From Symbiodinium natans (Eukaryota > Sar > Dinophyceae > Suessiales > Symbiodiniaceae), in the NCBI GenBank assembly GCA_905221605.1, contig CAJNDS010002202.1, forward strand, positions 135,001 to 199,000: DNA of 64,000 nucleotides. The letters run 5' to 3'. The notes under the pieces are model-generated. The model worked only from the letters and a program-made list of their open reading frames with translations, ran no database searches and was not told the DNA's origin. Positions 1 to 9,689 of this stretch are shown here, piece by piece. Position 1 is the first letter of the stretch; each line of letters starts with the position of its first letter. The translations under genes were made by a program, and so were the position numbers.

Positions 1-218
1 TGTGTGGACTTGGGTTCAGGGCTTCATCATGGGCTTCTTAGGGCTTTAGGGTGTACCTTAAACGCCTAGTTGCATAAAACAAGCGGCTGCTATACACACC
101 CAAAATAGGAAACTGTAGCCCATAGTTGTAGTCTACTGGCTTTCAAGGTAGGGTTTAGGGCTTCATAAAGGTGTACTGTAAAACCCTAAACCCTAAACCC
201 GAAACCCTAAACCCCTTT

Positions 219-362
219 TGAGGATCGAGAAAGTAGATCCCCCTTGAGGGTTCCTAAAAATGGCCCAATAGAAGTATAAGCCCTAAACCCTATAGTAAAC
301 CCTAATATCCCCCAAACCCTAAACCCTGGGCTCTACTTTTTGGATCCTCCCAGGGGTCTGGG
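219..362. mobile_element. Family F TIR element carrying heptamer units
   Basis: The left end (GAGGATC..GAAAGTAGATCC) and right end (CTACTTTTTGGATCCTCC then CAGGGGTCTGG) are inverted copies of each other and match the ends of the copies at 32782-32896 and 34449-34565. The middle of this copy holds two short CCCTAAA insertions that break the sequence shared with the other copies. No transposase is present, so it is a non-autonomous MITE-like element. Confidence 0.6.
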
Positions 363-472
363 CTCAGCCTGTCAGATCCTGCCATCATAGGCAGCCAGCC
401 ACTGACGGCCATATAAACAAAAAAAAAGCGTAAACTTCAAACCCTAAACCCTAAACCCGAAACCCGATATCG

Positions 473-556
473 CTAAACCCTAAACCCTAAACCCTAAACC
501 CTAAACCCTAAACCCTAAACCCTAAACCCTAAACCCTAAACCCTAAACCCCAAACC
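473..556. repeat. Interstitial telomere-like array (CCCTAAA)
   Basis: About eleven CCCTAAA units, nearly perfect, ending in degenerate CCCCAAA/CCCGGAA units. Internal position, so it is not a chromosome end. Confidence 0.95.
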
Positions 557-1699
557 CGGAAGTCTAAATCCTAATCGGCACTGGAGAGCCCGGAACCTTA
601 AATCCCATCTATCCTCTGCAGACTTGAGGATATATAAGAGGGGCCGGAACCATGCATGCTACAAGTCTCCGGTTTAGGGTTTAGGGTTTAGGGTTTAAGG
701 TTTAGGGTTTAGGGCTTAGGGTTTAGGGTTTAGGGCAGAGAGGCCCCAGTGGCGGGTGATCCCAGGATTCTAGGACTGGTTATGTGGCCAGAGTAGCCTG
801 GGGCAGAAGATCCTAGGTTTAGGGTTTAGGGTTTAGGGTTTGGGTTTAGGGCTTAGGGTTTATTAAAGCTGGGATGTTCTACCCGGCCCATGCTACTCTG
901 GTCTTTGCTTGGAGGTTAATGGCTTCTTTGCAGTAGGGCAAGAAGTTGGGCAACTGCACGTATGACCCAAGCTAAGGTACTTGTAACCCTGCTGTACCCA
1001 TGAGCTGTCAGGTGTGGACCAAATGAACCCTAAGCCCTACACCCGAAACCCTAAACCCTAAACTGGGAGCCTCTGCCCATGCTACATTGATCTTTAGAGT
1101 TAAGGGTTATGGGGTTTTAGGGTTTCGCCGTGGGGTTCATAGACCTGCAAGTTCACCTCCACTAACCTTCAAGACGGCATGAAGCCTCAAAGGCATTATG
1201 GCAGCTATAGAGGAAGTCATAAACCGCAAGCACCTAGTACTGTCAAACCCTTACCCCTAAACCCTAAACCCTAAATCCTAAACCCTGAAGCCCATAACCC
1301 TTGGACCCCATACCGCTAAACCCCACACTCGAAACATTGGCCGCGCGACGTGCGCAGCACCAACTAAGCCTACTTGGGAGTAAACCCTGGAAAAAAAAAC
1401 GTATACTTCTTTGGTATAAATAGCTGTAATAGGAACCCAGAACCCAACAACAAAGCAGTAAAGTATAGTACTCCAAATCCCAGACTAGCAACACTTCGGG
1501 TTGCAATTGGGGGTGGCGTTGTTCTCTTTGGTGTCATTCTTATGGTAATTTACATGTAAACCCTAAACCCTAAACCCTAAACCCCAAACCCGAAACCAAC
1601 TAACACCCAAGCCTTAAATGCTTGAGGGCTTAGGCCTTATTGTCGGGTTTAGGGGCTTAAGGTTTCGGTCCTAGAGACGATCAGAAGCGTCTTTGCTAC

Positions 1700-1846
1700 A
1701 CCCTAAACCCTAAACCCTAAACCCTAAACCCTAAACCCTAAACCCTAAACCCTAAACCCTAAACCCTAAACCCTAAACCCTAAACCCTAAACCCTAAACC
1801 CTAAACCCTAAACCCTAAACCCTAAACCCTAAACCCTAAACCCTAC
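1700..1846. repeat. Interstitial telomere-like array (CCCTAAA)
   Basis: About 21 essentially perfect CCCTAAA units, one of the purest arrays in the window. It is followed by an exon-like minus-strand island and then a TTTAGGG block at 1992-2020, so the island is bracketed by outward-facing telomere-type repeats. Confidence 0.95.
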
Positions 1847-1887
1847 CCGCACCCCTAGAGGCCAAACCCTGAAAAAAGCCATAAACA

Positions 1888-1988
1888 AACACCAATTTCC
1901 CCACCTTCCCCTCATCGTTCAGCTCGCCAAAGACCTCACCGATCTCTCCTTTTGCGATGTCCTCGTCGTGCTTCCTTTGGCTGACTTC
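1888..1988 (-). CDS. Candidate exon island, DEDI/EVFGEL motif
   Basis: The minus-strand frame is open throughout and contains HDEDIAKGEIGEVFGELNDE. The pattern D-[DE]-D-I-x-x-G-x-x-G resembles candidate exons at 7824-7887 and 14201-14260, which hints at a repeated domain. The function is not recognised. Heptamer blocks of opposite orientation flank it. It could be one exon of a larger gene or a stranded fragment; boundaries are approximate. Confidence 0.4.
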
Positions 1989-2378
1989 TTTTAGGGTTTA
2001 GGGTTTAGGGTTTAGGGTTACAATATCCTTACTGCAGTTTCTACAATAAAGGTCCTGCAAGGGACAACCAGAAGAAAGCCCAAGATTCGTCCATTGCACG
2101 TAGGAGCCGTGTTGGATGTGCCCGCGTACCTCGGGTTTCTGGTCTAGGGTTTAGGGTTTAGGGTTTCGGGTTTAGGGTTTCGGGTTTAGGGTTTCGGGTT
2201 TAGGGTTAGGGTTAAATGCCCTCAGAGTCCATGGCACGCTATTATCATATACTTTTGCCCCGAGGTCACTGAGTAGGAGGTGCTCAAGTCTTCCCTCTAA
2301 GGAGAACTTGGGGGTTGAAGCTGGGGGGTCCCTTTGTGCGGCCGGAGGGGAGGGGGGGCGGGGTTCCTTGGTCGGGCA

Positions 2379-2464
2379 ACCCTAAACCCTAAACCCTAAA
2401 CCCTAAACCCTAAACCCTAAACCCTAAACCCTAAACCCTAAACCCTAAACCCTAAACCCTAAAC
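2379..2464. repeat. Interstitial telomere-like array (CCCTAAA)
   Basis: About twelve CCCTAAA units. The next island (2466-2580) shows no convincing coding frame. Confidence 0.95.
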
Positions 2465-2757
2465 ACCCTCACCCTGCACCCTAACATGTTGGAAGCTCCC
2501 TTGAACCCTCCTAATTAAGCCTCCGGAAGGGAAAATCTGTGGGACCTCCAGTTAGCGTGGGCTTCCGAGCCGGGGGGCGGGGGTTTAGAGTTTAGGGTTT
2601 AGGGTTTAGGCGTGGAGGGTAGAGGGAGGCTTTGGATAATTTTAGGGTTTATGGGGGGTGACCTGCAAGCCCACACAAACTAAACAAACCTATCTTCCAA
2701 AAATCTTGCAGAGGACCACAGGCAACTCTCACGAACACGGTGAACACAAAAAACGTA

Positions 2758-2868
2758 ATATAGGGGCCGGAATACTTAGAATAACGTTTCGGGGGGGGAG
2801 CTTCTTATAGGAAATTTAGAAAGGAAACCCTAAGGGAATGTTATTTCAGAAATCATGTTGACCCTATA
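2758..2868. mobile_element. Family G TIR element, diverged
   Basis: It begins TATAGGGGCCGGAAT with an AGAATA block and continues through CTAAGGGAAT to ACCCTATA, matching the order of elements at 11190-11299, 14821-14926 and (inverted) 20936-21035. No coding capacity. Confidence 0.45.
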
Positions 2869-3189
2869 ATAAACCCCTCCCCGACCTTCAAAGAACCCTT
2901 CTTCTAGCCATGTTCGGTCTCGCATTCTTACTTGGCTGGCCATATTTCATGTGCGAAATGTTCTGGTTGAGGCTCTTAACTTAGATCTCGGCACCCGCTT
3001 GTTCGTGGCTCTGATTCTAACCCTAAACCCTAAACCCTAAACCCTAAACCCTAAACCCCAAACCCTTTTCTGAAACCTAAAGCCTAAACCCTAAACAAAA
3101 ACCTTTAAAAAGAAGATTCTCATATAGGAAAAATAGAAAAAGGTCGGCACCTGGGGCTCTTAAGGTTTAACCCCCTGCCCTGAAGGGTA

Positions 3190-3450
3190 TAGGGGTTTAG
3201 GGTTTAGGGGTTTAGGGTTTAGGGGTTTAGGGTTTAGGGGTTTAGGGTTTAGGGGTTTAAGGTTTAACCCCCTTATAGGGTTTAGGGGTTTAGGGTTCAG
3301 GGGTTTAGGGTTTAGGGGTTTAGGGGTGTAGGGGTTTAGGGGTTTAGGGTTTAGGGTTTGAGGGTTTAGGGTTTAGGGTTTGGGGTTTAGAGTTTAGGGT
3401 TTAGGGTTTAGGGTTTAGGGTTTAGGGTTTAGGGTTTGGGGTTTAGGGCT
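3190..3450. repeat. Mixed TTTAGGG/TTTAGGGG array
   Basis: The first part alternates 7-bp and 8-bp units (TTTAGGG plus TTTAGGGG, a 15-bp higher-order period) and then passes into plain TTTAGGG. The regular alternation points to local amplification rather than direct telomerase synthesis. Confidence 0.9.
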
Positions 3451-3455
3451 CTCAC

Positions 3456-3544
3456 CCGCTGAGAAAAAATGCCAGGGAGCCATCTGCTTGGGGGTAAAGC
3501 GCCAGGCGCCGTTGGGGAATTTGACCTCTTGTGGCTCACGCACC
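3456..3544 (-). CDS. Candidate internal exon, 89 bp
   Basis: On the minus strand, a TTTAG acceptor supplied by the adjacent heptamer block leads into an open frame (contains EVKFPNGAWRFTPKQM and APWHFFSA) that ends at a GTGAGA donor. One leading and one trailing nucleotide surround 29 codons. The product is unknown. The intron on each side consists largely of telomere-type heptamers, in opposite orientations. Confidence 0.5.
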
Positions 3545-4705
3545 CTAAACCCTAAACCCTAAACCCTAAACCCTAAACCCTAAACCCCAAACCCCAAACC
3601 CTAAACCCTAAACCGCCTGGGGCTTCCCCAGATCCCAAACCTACACTCTAGAAACCCATAAACCTATACATCCTATAAACCATGCAACCCTATAAACCCT
3701 ACGAACCCTATGAACCCTTCACCTATAGGAGAGTTGAGGTCTAGGGCTTATAATCGGGCCTAGGGGAATAATCCAGGCATAATATGGCCTAAGCCCTATA
3801 AGCCCCTGACCCTGAGGCCCTTCGAACCCCTAGCCCTCTTGTTTTCGACAGTCGGTGAAACAATAGGGGTTTGGGGCTTCGGGTTTAGGGTTTATAGGGT
3901 TCAGGGTTTAGGGTGACAGGCACTATTTTTGAGAGGTTTGCCCCCTTGCGAGATCACAGTACGGCCATGGGGACGACGTGCCAAGATCGGCCCTCCACGT
4001 TGCGACGACATGTACCGGAGTTGCCATAACCCTGGTTTAGGGTTTAGGGTTTAGGGGGTTTAGGACACTCAACCCTGACCCCAACGTTCAGGTCTTTGAC
4101 TTGACACCACGGCACACAAAAAAAAACCACATCATCCGAAGAACACCCCTCCCCAATCCCCACCTCGGCCCCCCCCCCCCAGAAACAACACAAACAAAAA
4201 AGCAACAAAAAGACCCAAACCCGAAAAAAAAATAAAAACACCCCTAACCCTAAACCCTAAACCGCAAACCCCAAACCCTAAACCCTAAAAAAAAACAGGG
4301 GGCCTTAACCATGCCTTCTTCGTTCAGGTCCGGCAAAACCTCGTCGCAGGGCTACGCGTTGAGGGTTCACGGGTACCTTCTGGACCCAAATACCAAAAGA
4401 ATCGGGTTTAGGGTGTAGGGTGTGGGGTTTAGGGTGTAGGGTTTAGGGTTTAGGGTTTAGGGCTAAGGATATAGGGTTTAGGGTTGAGGGTGTAGAGTAT
4501 GATTTGGGTTTAAGGGGTTGTAGGGGAAGGCTATGGGGAGAGGGCTTTGTGCTACGTATTGCATAGCCGCCACACTGGAAACGTCAGGTTATCCATATTC
4601 GTGGAAAGAAGGGGGCTTATGACCGGTTCCCAGGAAGGCATTAGGGTTTAGGGTTTAGGGTTTAGGGTTTAGGGTTCAGGGTTTAGGGTTTAGGGTTTAG
4701 GGTTT

Positions 4706-5312
4706 CAGCACTCCGGGTCGAGCAGCTTTATGGTTAAGCTTTATTTACGGCTCGGATACAACACCCACCCACCCAGAGAATCCCACTACATTGAGAAAGC
4801 CAAAAACGGCCAAATTCTGAAAATAAAGCGGCCAAATTCTGAAAATAAAGCGGCCAAATTTTGAAAATAAAGCGGCCAAATTCTGAAAATAAAGCGGCCA
4901 AATTCTGAAAATAAAGCGGCCAAATTCTGAAAATAAAGCGGCCAAATTCTGAAAATAAAACGGCAAAATTCTGAAAATAAAGCGGCCAAATTCTGAAAAT
5001 AAAGCGGCCAAATTCTGAAAATAAAGCGGCCAAATTCTGAAGCGGCCAATTTCTGAAAATAAAGCGGCCAAATTCTGAAAATAAAGCGGCCAAATTCTGA
5101 AAATAAAGCGGCCAAATTCTGAAAATAAAGCGGCCAAATTCTGAAATTCAATTAGCCTTTGGCCTGATTTTGGCTCATTCTGAAAATAAAGCGGCCAAAT
5201 TCTGAAAATAAAGCGGCCAAATTCTGAAAATAAAGCGGCCAAATTCTGAAAATAAAGCGGCCAAATTTTGAAAATACAATTAAGGTTTAAATATACATGG
5301 TAGAGAGGGTTT
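4706..5312. repeat. Inverted-repeat arm 1 with 22-bp satellite
   Basis: About 20 copies of a 22-bp unit (GGCCAAATTCTGAAAATAAAGC with rare changes) from about 4805 to 5275, broken by a 12-bp shortening near 5038 and a variant segment at 5143-5180. A 50-bp unique outer end (4706-4757) and an inner end (5277-5312) are repeated in reverse at 7027-7079 and 6641-6680. The long open frames here arise because the 22-bp unit lacks stops; they are not genes. Confidence 0.9.
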
Positions 5313-5615
5313 AGGGTTTCGGTTTCTAGGTTATAGGTTTTAGGTTTAGGCTTGAGGGTTTAGGGTCCGTATAGACACCCTTAAAGGATATATAGGATGC
5401 TAGGCATTACCTCATTACCTACAAAGAGCAAGTGAGATGCGTCCAAATGCTCAACCCAAAGCCCGAAAACCTGCATTTATAGGTTCCTTAAGTTTGCACC
5501 CCCAACATCATTCGAGCTCCGGCTTTCTCCCCACCACTAGAGCTAGAATGAAGACCTGGCCGCTCAGCACCGTCGCCCTCACGCAGCAAGAGGCTGCCGC
5601 GGCTCATGAAAGGCT

Positions 5616-6003
5616 CTATGCAGGCCACGGGTAACTGCGGCGGCCAAAATAAAGCGTACAAAAGTGGTGTTGAAAAACCAGCTCACCTCGAAAAGGCGTT
5701 GGCGTTCTGCTGGGCTGAGGAACGAAAACTGGACGGGCACCAGAGACCCTCGAAGTGATAGGCCTCGAACGCGTTATCCTGCAGCGAAGCCGCAGTACTG
5801 TCACTGATGGAGCCTTGCTGGGAGGCACCGTCCACGGACCAGCCGGCGTGGCAGCGGAAAGTCAACACCCTAACACTCTCCACTACCCCCCATGAGCCCC
5901 CTTCCCTTAAGAACAATATAAAACTTACAAGGTGCTTGAGGTGTTGGAGGTTAGCGAGCGAAAGGCCGCGTCGCAAAACCCCAAAGGGCCTTGAAAACCA
6001 AAC
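5616..6003 (-). CDS. 3' end of a spliced gene, three exons
   Basis: Proposed exons, read on the minus strand, are 6003-5929 (75 bp), 5869-5687 (183 bp) and 5634-5616 ending in TAG. Introns of 59 bp (GTAAGT...TTAG) and 52 bp (GTGAGC...CGCAG) keep one reading frame. The upstream acceptor is TGCAG|G. Exon 1 contains FGFQGPLGFCDAAFRS, exon 2 contains TFRCHAGWSVDGAS and FEAYHFEGLWCPSSF, and the last codons encode YPWPA. The family is not recognised. A possible earlier exon lies at about 6105-6165, separated by heptamer sequence. Canonical splice sites with matching phases make this one of the better-supported genes. It sits wholly inside the loop of the inverted repeat, so it may be a captured 3' end rather than a working gene. 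Confidence 0.6.
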
Positions 6004-6282
6004 CTGCATAATCCCGAACCTAAACCCAAGGGTTCAGGCCTTAGGGTTCAGGGTGTTGATGCTTGGCTAGACCCTAAACCATAAACCCTAACCCTAACCC
6101 CCCGCAACATCTGAGACTTTTTGGGTTGAGGGGTTTTGGTGTCCACTGTGGTGGCCAACCCTGAACCCTAAGCCACCCTAAACCCGAAGCCTAAACCACC
6201 GTAAACCCTAACCTTAGGGCTCCAAGTATACAAATCATACCTACTTTGAGGTCTAAAGTCTCTAAGTAGCACCTACATTTAA

Positions 6283-6526
6283 GCAGTTTGGAACCTTCTC
6301 TAAACCCTAAACCCTAAACTTTGAGCAGTTTGGAACCTTCTCTAAACCCCAAACCCTAAACTTTGAGCAGTTTGGAACCTTCTCGAAACCCTAAACCCTA
6401 TCGGAACCTTCTCTAAACCCTAAGCCCTAAACCCTTAAAAACCTAACTGGCTCTAAACCCTAAACCCTAAACCCTAAACCCTAAACCCTAAACCCTAAAC
6501 CCTAAACCCTTAAAACCTAGCTGGCT
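6283..6526. repeat. Direct repeats separated by heptamer units
   Basis: GCAGTTTGGAACCTTCTC occurs at 6283-6300, 6325-6342 and 6367-6384, with a partial copy at 6402-6413. A few CCCTAAA units follow each copy, giving a 42-bp period. A second pair (6432-6452 and 6507-6526) flanks a longer CCCTAAA run. Confidence 0.9.
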
Positions 6527-6640
6527 TAGATGTCAGGAGGCTCTCAAGTACTTGGACTCATGGCTTTTCTGGGGTTTGGGGGCAGATGGAGTAGGCCCTA
6601 AACCCTAAACCCTGAACCCCAAACTCTAACCCTAAACCCT

Positions 6641-7079
6641 AAACCCTCTCTACCATATAAATTTAAACCTTAATTGTATTTTCACAATTTGGCCGCTTTA
6701 TTTTCAGAATTTGGCCGCTTTATTTTCAGAATTTGGCCGCTTTATTTTCAGAATGAGCCAAAATCAGGCCAAAGGATAATTGAATTTCAGAATTTGGCCG
6801 TTTTTTTGTTCAGAATTTGGCCGCTTCATTTTCAGAATTTGGCCGTTTTATTTTCAGAATTTGGCCGCTTTATTTTCAGAATTTGGCCGCTATATTTTCA
6901 GAATTTGGCCGCTTTATTTTCAGAATTTGGCCGCTTTATTTTCAGAATTTGGCCGCTTTATTTTCAGAATTTGGCCGTTTTTGGCTTTCTCAATGTAGTG
7001 GGATTCTCTGGGTGGGTGGGTGTTAAATCCGAGCCGTAAATAAAGCTTAACCATAAAGCTGCTCGACCCGGAGTGCTGA
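6641..7079. repeat. Inverted-repeat arm 2 with 22-bp satellite
   Basis: Reverse complement of arm 1 with about 12 satellite copies (6688-6985), including the same variant segment (6753-6790) and the same outer end. It is shorter than arm 1, so copy number has changed since duplication. Confidence 0.9.
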
Positions 7080-7244
7080 ACCCTAAACCCTAAACCCTAA
7101 ACCCTAAACCCTCAACCCCAAACTAGGGGTTTGGGGCTTAGGAGTCTCCAAGGTTTAAGGATGTTTGGAGTTTAGGGAAGGTTTGGGGCTTGGGGATGTT
7201 TAGGGCTTAGGGATGTTTGGGGCCCTAAGGCCTCAAGCCTACAT

Positions 7245-7348
7245 CCTAAACCCTAAACCCTAAACCCTAAACCCTAAACCCTAAACCCTAAACCCTAAAC
7301 CCTAAACCCTAAACCCTAAACCCTAAACCCTAAACCCTAAACCCTAAG
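7245..7348. repeat. Interstitial telomere-like array (CCCTAAA)
   Basis: About 15 perfect CCCTAAA units. Confidence 0.95.
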
Positions 7349-7480
7349 CCGCGGAGTTTGGCAGCCGGGTCTGGGCTTTCGGAAGTTTCGGGCTCGGGGG
7401 TTTTGAGGGCTTTAGGCCTCTAAGGGTTTAGGGTTTCGGGTTTAGGGTTTGGGGTTTAGGGGCAGGGGTTTTGAGGGTTT

Positions 7481-7621
7481 TAGGTCCTTTAAGGGTTTAG
7501 AATTTAGGGGTTGAGCAGTTTAGGGTTTAGGTCCTTTAAGGGTCTAGAATTTAGGGGTTGAGCAGTTTAGGGTTTAGGTCCTTTAAGGGTTTCGAATTCA
7601 GGGGGCTTGGCAGTTCAGGGT
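7481..7621. repeat. Three 47-bp tandem units
   Basis: TAGGTCCTTTAAGGGT starts at 7481, 7528 and 7575. Each unit ends in GAGCAGTTTAGGG-like sequence; the third has diverged. The unit is a mixed heptamer/unique segment. Confidence 0.85.
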
Positions 7622-7823
7622 TTAGGGTGTAGGGTGTCTTTAGGGCGCGAGGCCTTGCATCGTAGACACTAAACCACAAGCCCTGGAGGGCCGAAACCCC
7701 GAAACCCCTAAACATTAAACCCTTACACCCCTAAGCCTTAAACCCGAAACCCCAAACCCTAAACTCTAAACCCTAAACCCTGAAACCTAAACCCTAAACC
7801 CTAAACCCCTAAACAATAATCAC

Positions 7824-7887
7824 CAGGACCGGTGGCCGTGCCCATGTGTCCCGGTGGAATGTCATCGTCGGACTTCGTCCAGAAGAC
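7824..7887 (-). CDS. Candidate exon, DDDIP-G motif
   Basis: Acceptor CTCTCAG|G, donor G|GTGATT, 64 bp, open frame containing VFWTKSDDDIPPGHMGTATG. A closely similar exon is at 14201-14260 (VYWMGIDDDIPRGHLGEAHS) with the same AG|GTC start. I infer a repeated domain used by one gene family. From memory, short beta-barrel repeats with a D-D-D-I-P core are frequent in dinoflagellate proteins, but I cannot name the domain. Confidence 0.55.
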
Positions 7888-7914
7888 CTGAGAGACTGGG
7901 ACACTATAGGGGGT

Positions 7915-8060
7915 TCGGGTTTAGGGTTTAGGGTTTAGGGTTTAGGGCTTAGGGCTTAGGGTTTAGGGTTTAGGGTTTAGGGTTGAGGGTTCAGGGTTTA
8001 GGGTTTAGGGTTGAGGGTTGAGGGTTGAGGGTTGAGGATTTAGGGTTTAGGGTTCAGGGA
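7915..8060. repeat. TTTAGGG block with TTGAGGG variants
   Basis: Mixed TTTAGGG, CTTAGGG and TTGAGGG units. Variants occur in runs, which indicates local spread. Confidence 0.9.
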
Positions 8061-8382
8061 TTAGGACCCTTAAGGTTGTACCCTGGAGGTTTGGGGGACA
8101 GTTTCCAAGATCCGTTGAGACATAGACCCTTAAACTCTCAACCCTGAACCTCGTCTAGCCTAACATCTACTGGGTTTAGGGTTTATACAGGGTTTAGGGT
8201 TTAAACCTTACTCCCCAAACCCTTTGCTCTCCAAAACCCAACCCACGAGATGTTGGGGAATACTCCTTTGCGCCCCAAACCCTAACCCCATCAACCCCCC
8301 GCAAACCCTAAACCCTGAACCCTAAACCCTAAACCAAAAACTTTAAACCCCGTAAACCCTGAAAACTTGAAGTCCTCACATC

Positions 8383-8663
8383 CTTAGTTGAGTTCAGAAG
8401 CCCCCCCCAAAAAAGAAAAAAAAAAAAAAAAAGTGCACTCCGTCAGTTCTATAGTTATGGGTTCCCCTAGTACCCCCCTCTATACTACCCCCCCCCCCCC
8501 CCGGGTTCCCGCCTTAAATAGCCTTAATTAGGCTTAATTATCCTTAAATAGCCTTCATTAAATGGGGGAACTAGGGGGGGGGGGGGTAGTATAGAGGGGG
8601 GTAGTAGGGGTAGGGGCTTATAGTATCCCAAAAAGTGTAAAGTGCACTTGTTCAGCTACTAAG
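8383..8663. mobile_element. Family C TIR element, copy 3, with nested hairpin
   Basis: The ends CTTAGTTGAG and CAGCTACTAAG match family C (see 41134-41308). Read on the minus strand, the element is preceded by GAAG and followed by GATG, so a GA-AG intron could remove it as for the other copies. It contains A-rich and GTGCAC-type internal sequence shared with copies at 41134 and 56905, and is split by a second element at 8464-8611. Confidence 0.6.
8464..8611. mobile_element. Hairpin element nested in family C
   Basis: The two ends (8464-8500 and 8575-8611) are near-perfect inverted repeats around CTATACTA and poly-C/poly-G runs, enclosing an A+T-rich core with TTAAATAGCCTTAATTA-type repeats. 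It interrupts the family C sequence between GTTCTAT and TTATAGTATCCC, so it inserted later. Confidence 0.7.
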
Positions 8664-8669
8664 CTTCAG

Positions 8670-9455
8670 GGATATTGAAAATTGAAAGACTACCCTAAAC
8701 CCTAAACCCTAAACCCTCAACCCTCAACCCTTCACCCTCAACCCTCAACCCTAAACCCTAAACCGAAACCATGAGACATACATTCCAGGTTGGAAGTCGC
8801 ACTTCACGAGCTTCTTGGGCGGCTTCTTCACCTTCCCGGAACGAGGTTTGAGGGTTGTTTGTTCATCTTCTTTTGGCTTAGGGTTTAGAGTTTAGGGTTT
8901 GAGGTTTTGGGTTTTGGGTTTCGGGCTTTCTGCGATGTGGCACAAAAGCTGAGAAGGTTAAGGCAGAGTTCGGCTTCGAATGCTTTCTGAATGTCGACAT
9001 GCAATTTTGGCAAGAGAATGGAGGGCCATCTAGGGTTTAGGGTTTAGGGTTTAGGGTTTAGGGCCAGTTAATGCTTCAAGGCCACCCTCATCAATATAGC
9101 AAACCCCAAAAAGTTGGAAACCTTTTTGAGGACAACTAGCGATCGGACTCTCTATACTTTACTCTTAGGGATTGAGGCTCTTGAGTTTCCAACTTTTTGG
9201 CTTCTACTATCCAGCATGGGCAGCATTCTTGGATGGCCAAGTGGGCTTGCATGATCTTCCCGAGCCTGTGCCTTGTATGCCCTAAAATTTCAATCCTGAA
9301 CCTAAACCCCTAAACCCCAAATCCCAAACCCTGAACCCGAAACCCTAAACCCGAAACCCCAGACCTAACCCCCAGCGCAACGAGAGCGTAAATCCTATGG
9401 CGTCAGCCAAGAACCCAGAGTGTAGGGTCAGGGCTTCGAGATTCAGAGTTTAGGG
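8670..9455. other. Heptamer blocks with two open islands
   Basis: CCCTAAA block 8690-8765; island 8780-8865, open on minus; TTTAGGG block 8878-8900; island 8925-9030, open on both strands; TTTAGGG block 9030-9062; then about 240 bp (9063-9300) without a recognised feature. Confidence 0.5.
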
Positions 9456-9459
9456 TCTT

Positions 9460-9686
9460 CTTGGTAGCACACTTGGCTGCACTTAGGAGGGTAGCAAAAT
9501 TTAAACTTTTAGCTGCCTTATTAAGAAGCCCAATATACCCAAAAAGGCTAAAGATGTAAAGTTACAGTAAAGCACCACAAAGCACAGTAACCATACTCGA
9601 ATAAGGGTGCCCTTCTTGGGGTTGGGTACTTTAGAAGGGAACCTGGAAGCAACAAAATGGAAAATGGGTACCTCTGGGCTACCAAG
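9460..9686. mobile_element. Family A TIR element interrupted by family E
   Basis: Starts CTTGGTAGC and ends CTGGGCTACCAAG, the family A ends also seen at 26197-26308 and 49859-50036. The interior (AAGGGTGCCCTTCTTGGGG ... GGTACC) is conserved between copies. Element E splits it at 9471-9580 with a GCAC duplication. Confidence 0.8.
9471..9580. mobile_element. Family E element nested in A
   Basis: About 110 bp beginning ACTTGGCTGCACTTAGGAGG and ending ACCACAAA. GCAC occurs on both sides (9467-9470, 9581-9584) as a 4-bp target duplication, and removing it restores the family A sequence. Two more copies are at 56030-56142 and 63371-63484. Confidence 0.8.
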
Positions 9687-9689
9687 TTT

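Larger units (their letters stand above)
1..4640. other. Telomere-like blocks and short islands
   Basis: Mosaic of CCCTAAA and TTTAGGG blocks (for example 473-556, 672-735, 816-868, 1700-1846, 2379-2464, 3018-3065, 3190-3450, 3541-3615, 4403-4470 and 4641-4704), with both orientations alternating and 50-200 bp non-repeat islands between them. Two islands have reasonable exon character and are listed separately (1888-1988, 3456-3544). I could not assign the islands near 900-1020, 2030-2130, 2230-2370, 2640-3010, 3900-4035 and 4520-4640. A poly-C run is at about 4169-4180. Confidence 0.7.
4640..7115. other. Large inverted-repeat locus with gene 3' end in the loop
   Basis: Two inverted arms (4706-5312 and 6641-7079) made mostly of a 22-bp satellite enclose about 1.3 kb. 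The loop holds a spliced minus-strand gene end (5616-6003), a multicopy block (6283-6526) and heptamer blocks. The heptamer blocks just outside and inside the arms are also mirror images, so they belong to the duplicated structure. It resembles a foldback-type element, or an inverted duplication that captured a gene end. Confidence 0.65.

Noticed and set aside
1-600. Window start or any block as a true chromosome end
   Set aside because: Blocks are short, occur in both orientations and are flanked by unique DNA on both sides throughout.
4734-5242. Long overlapping open frames on the minus strand and mirror frames at 6674-7039
   Set aside because: They are the 22-bp satellite read in three frames (22 x 3 = 66 bp period) and have no independent coding evidence.
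6283-6413. Regularly spaced 18-bp repeats resembling a CRISPR array
   Set aside because: The spacers are telomere heptamers, not unique sequence, and the genome is eukaryotic.
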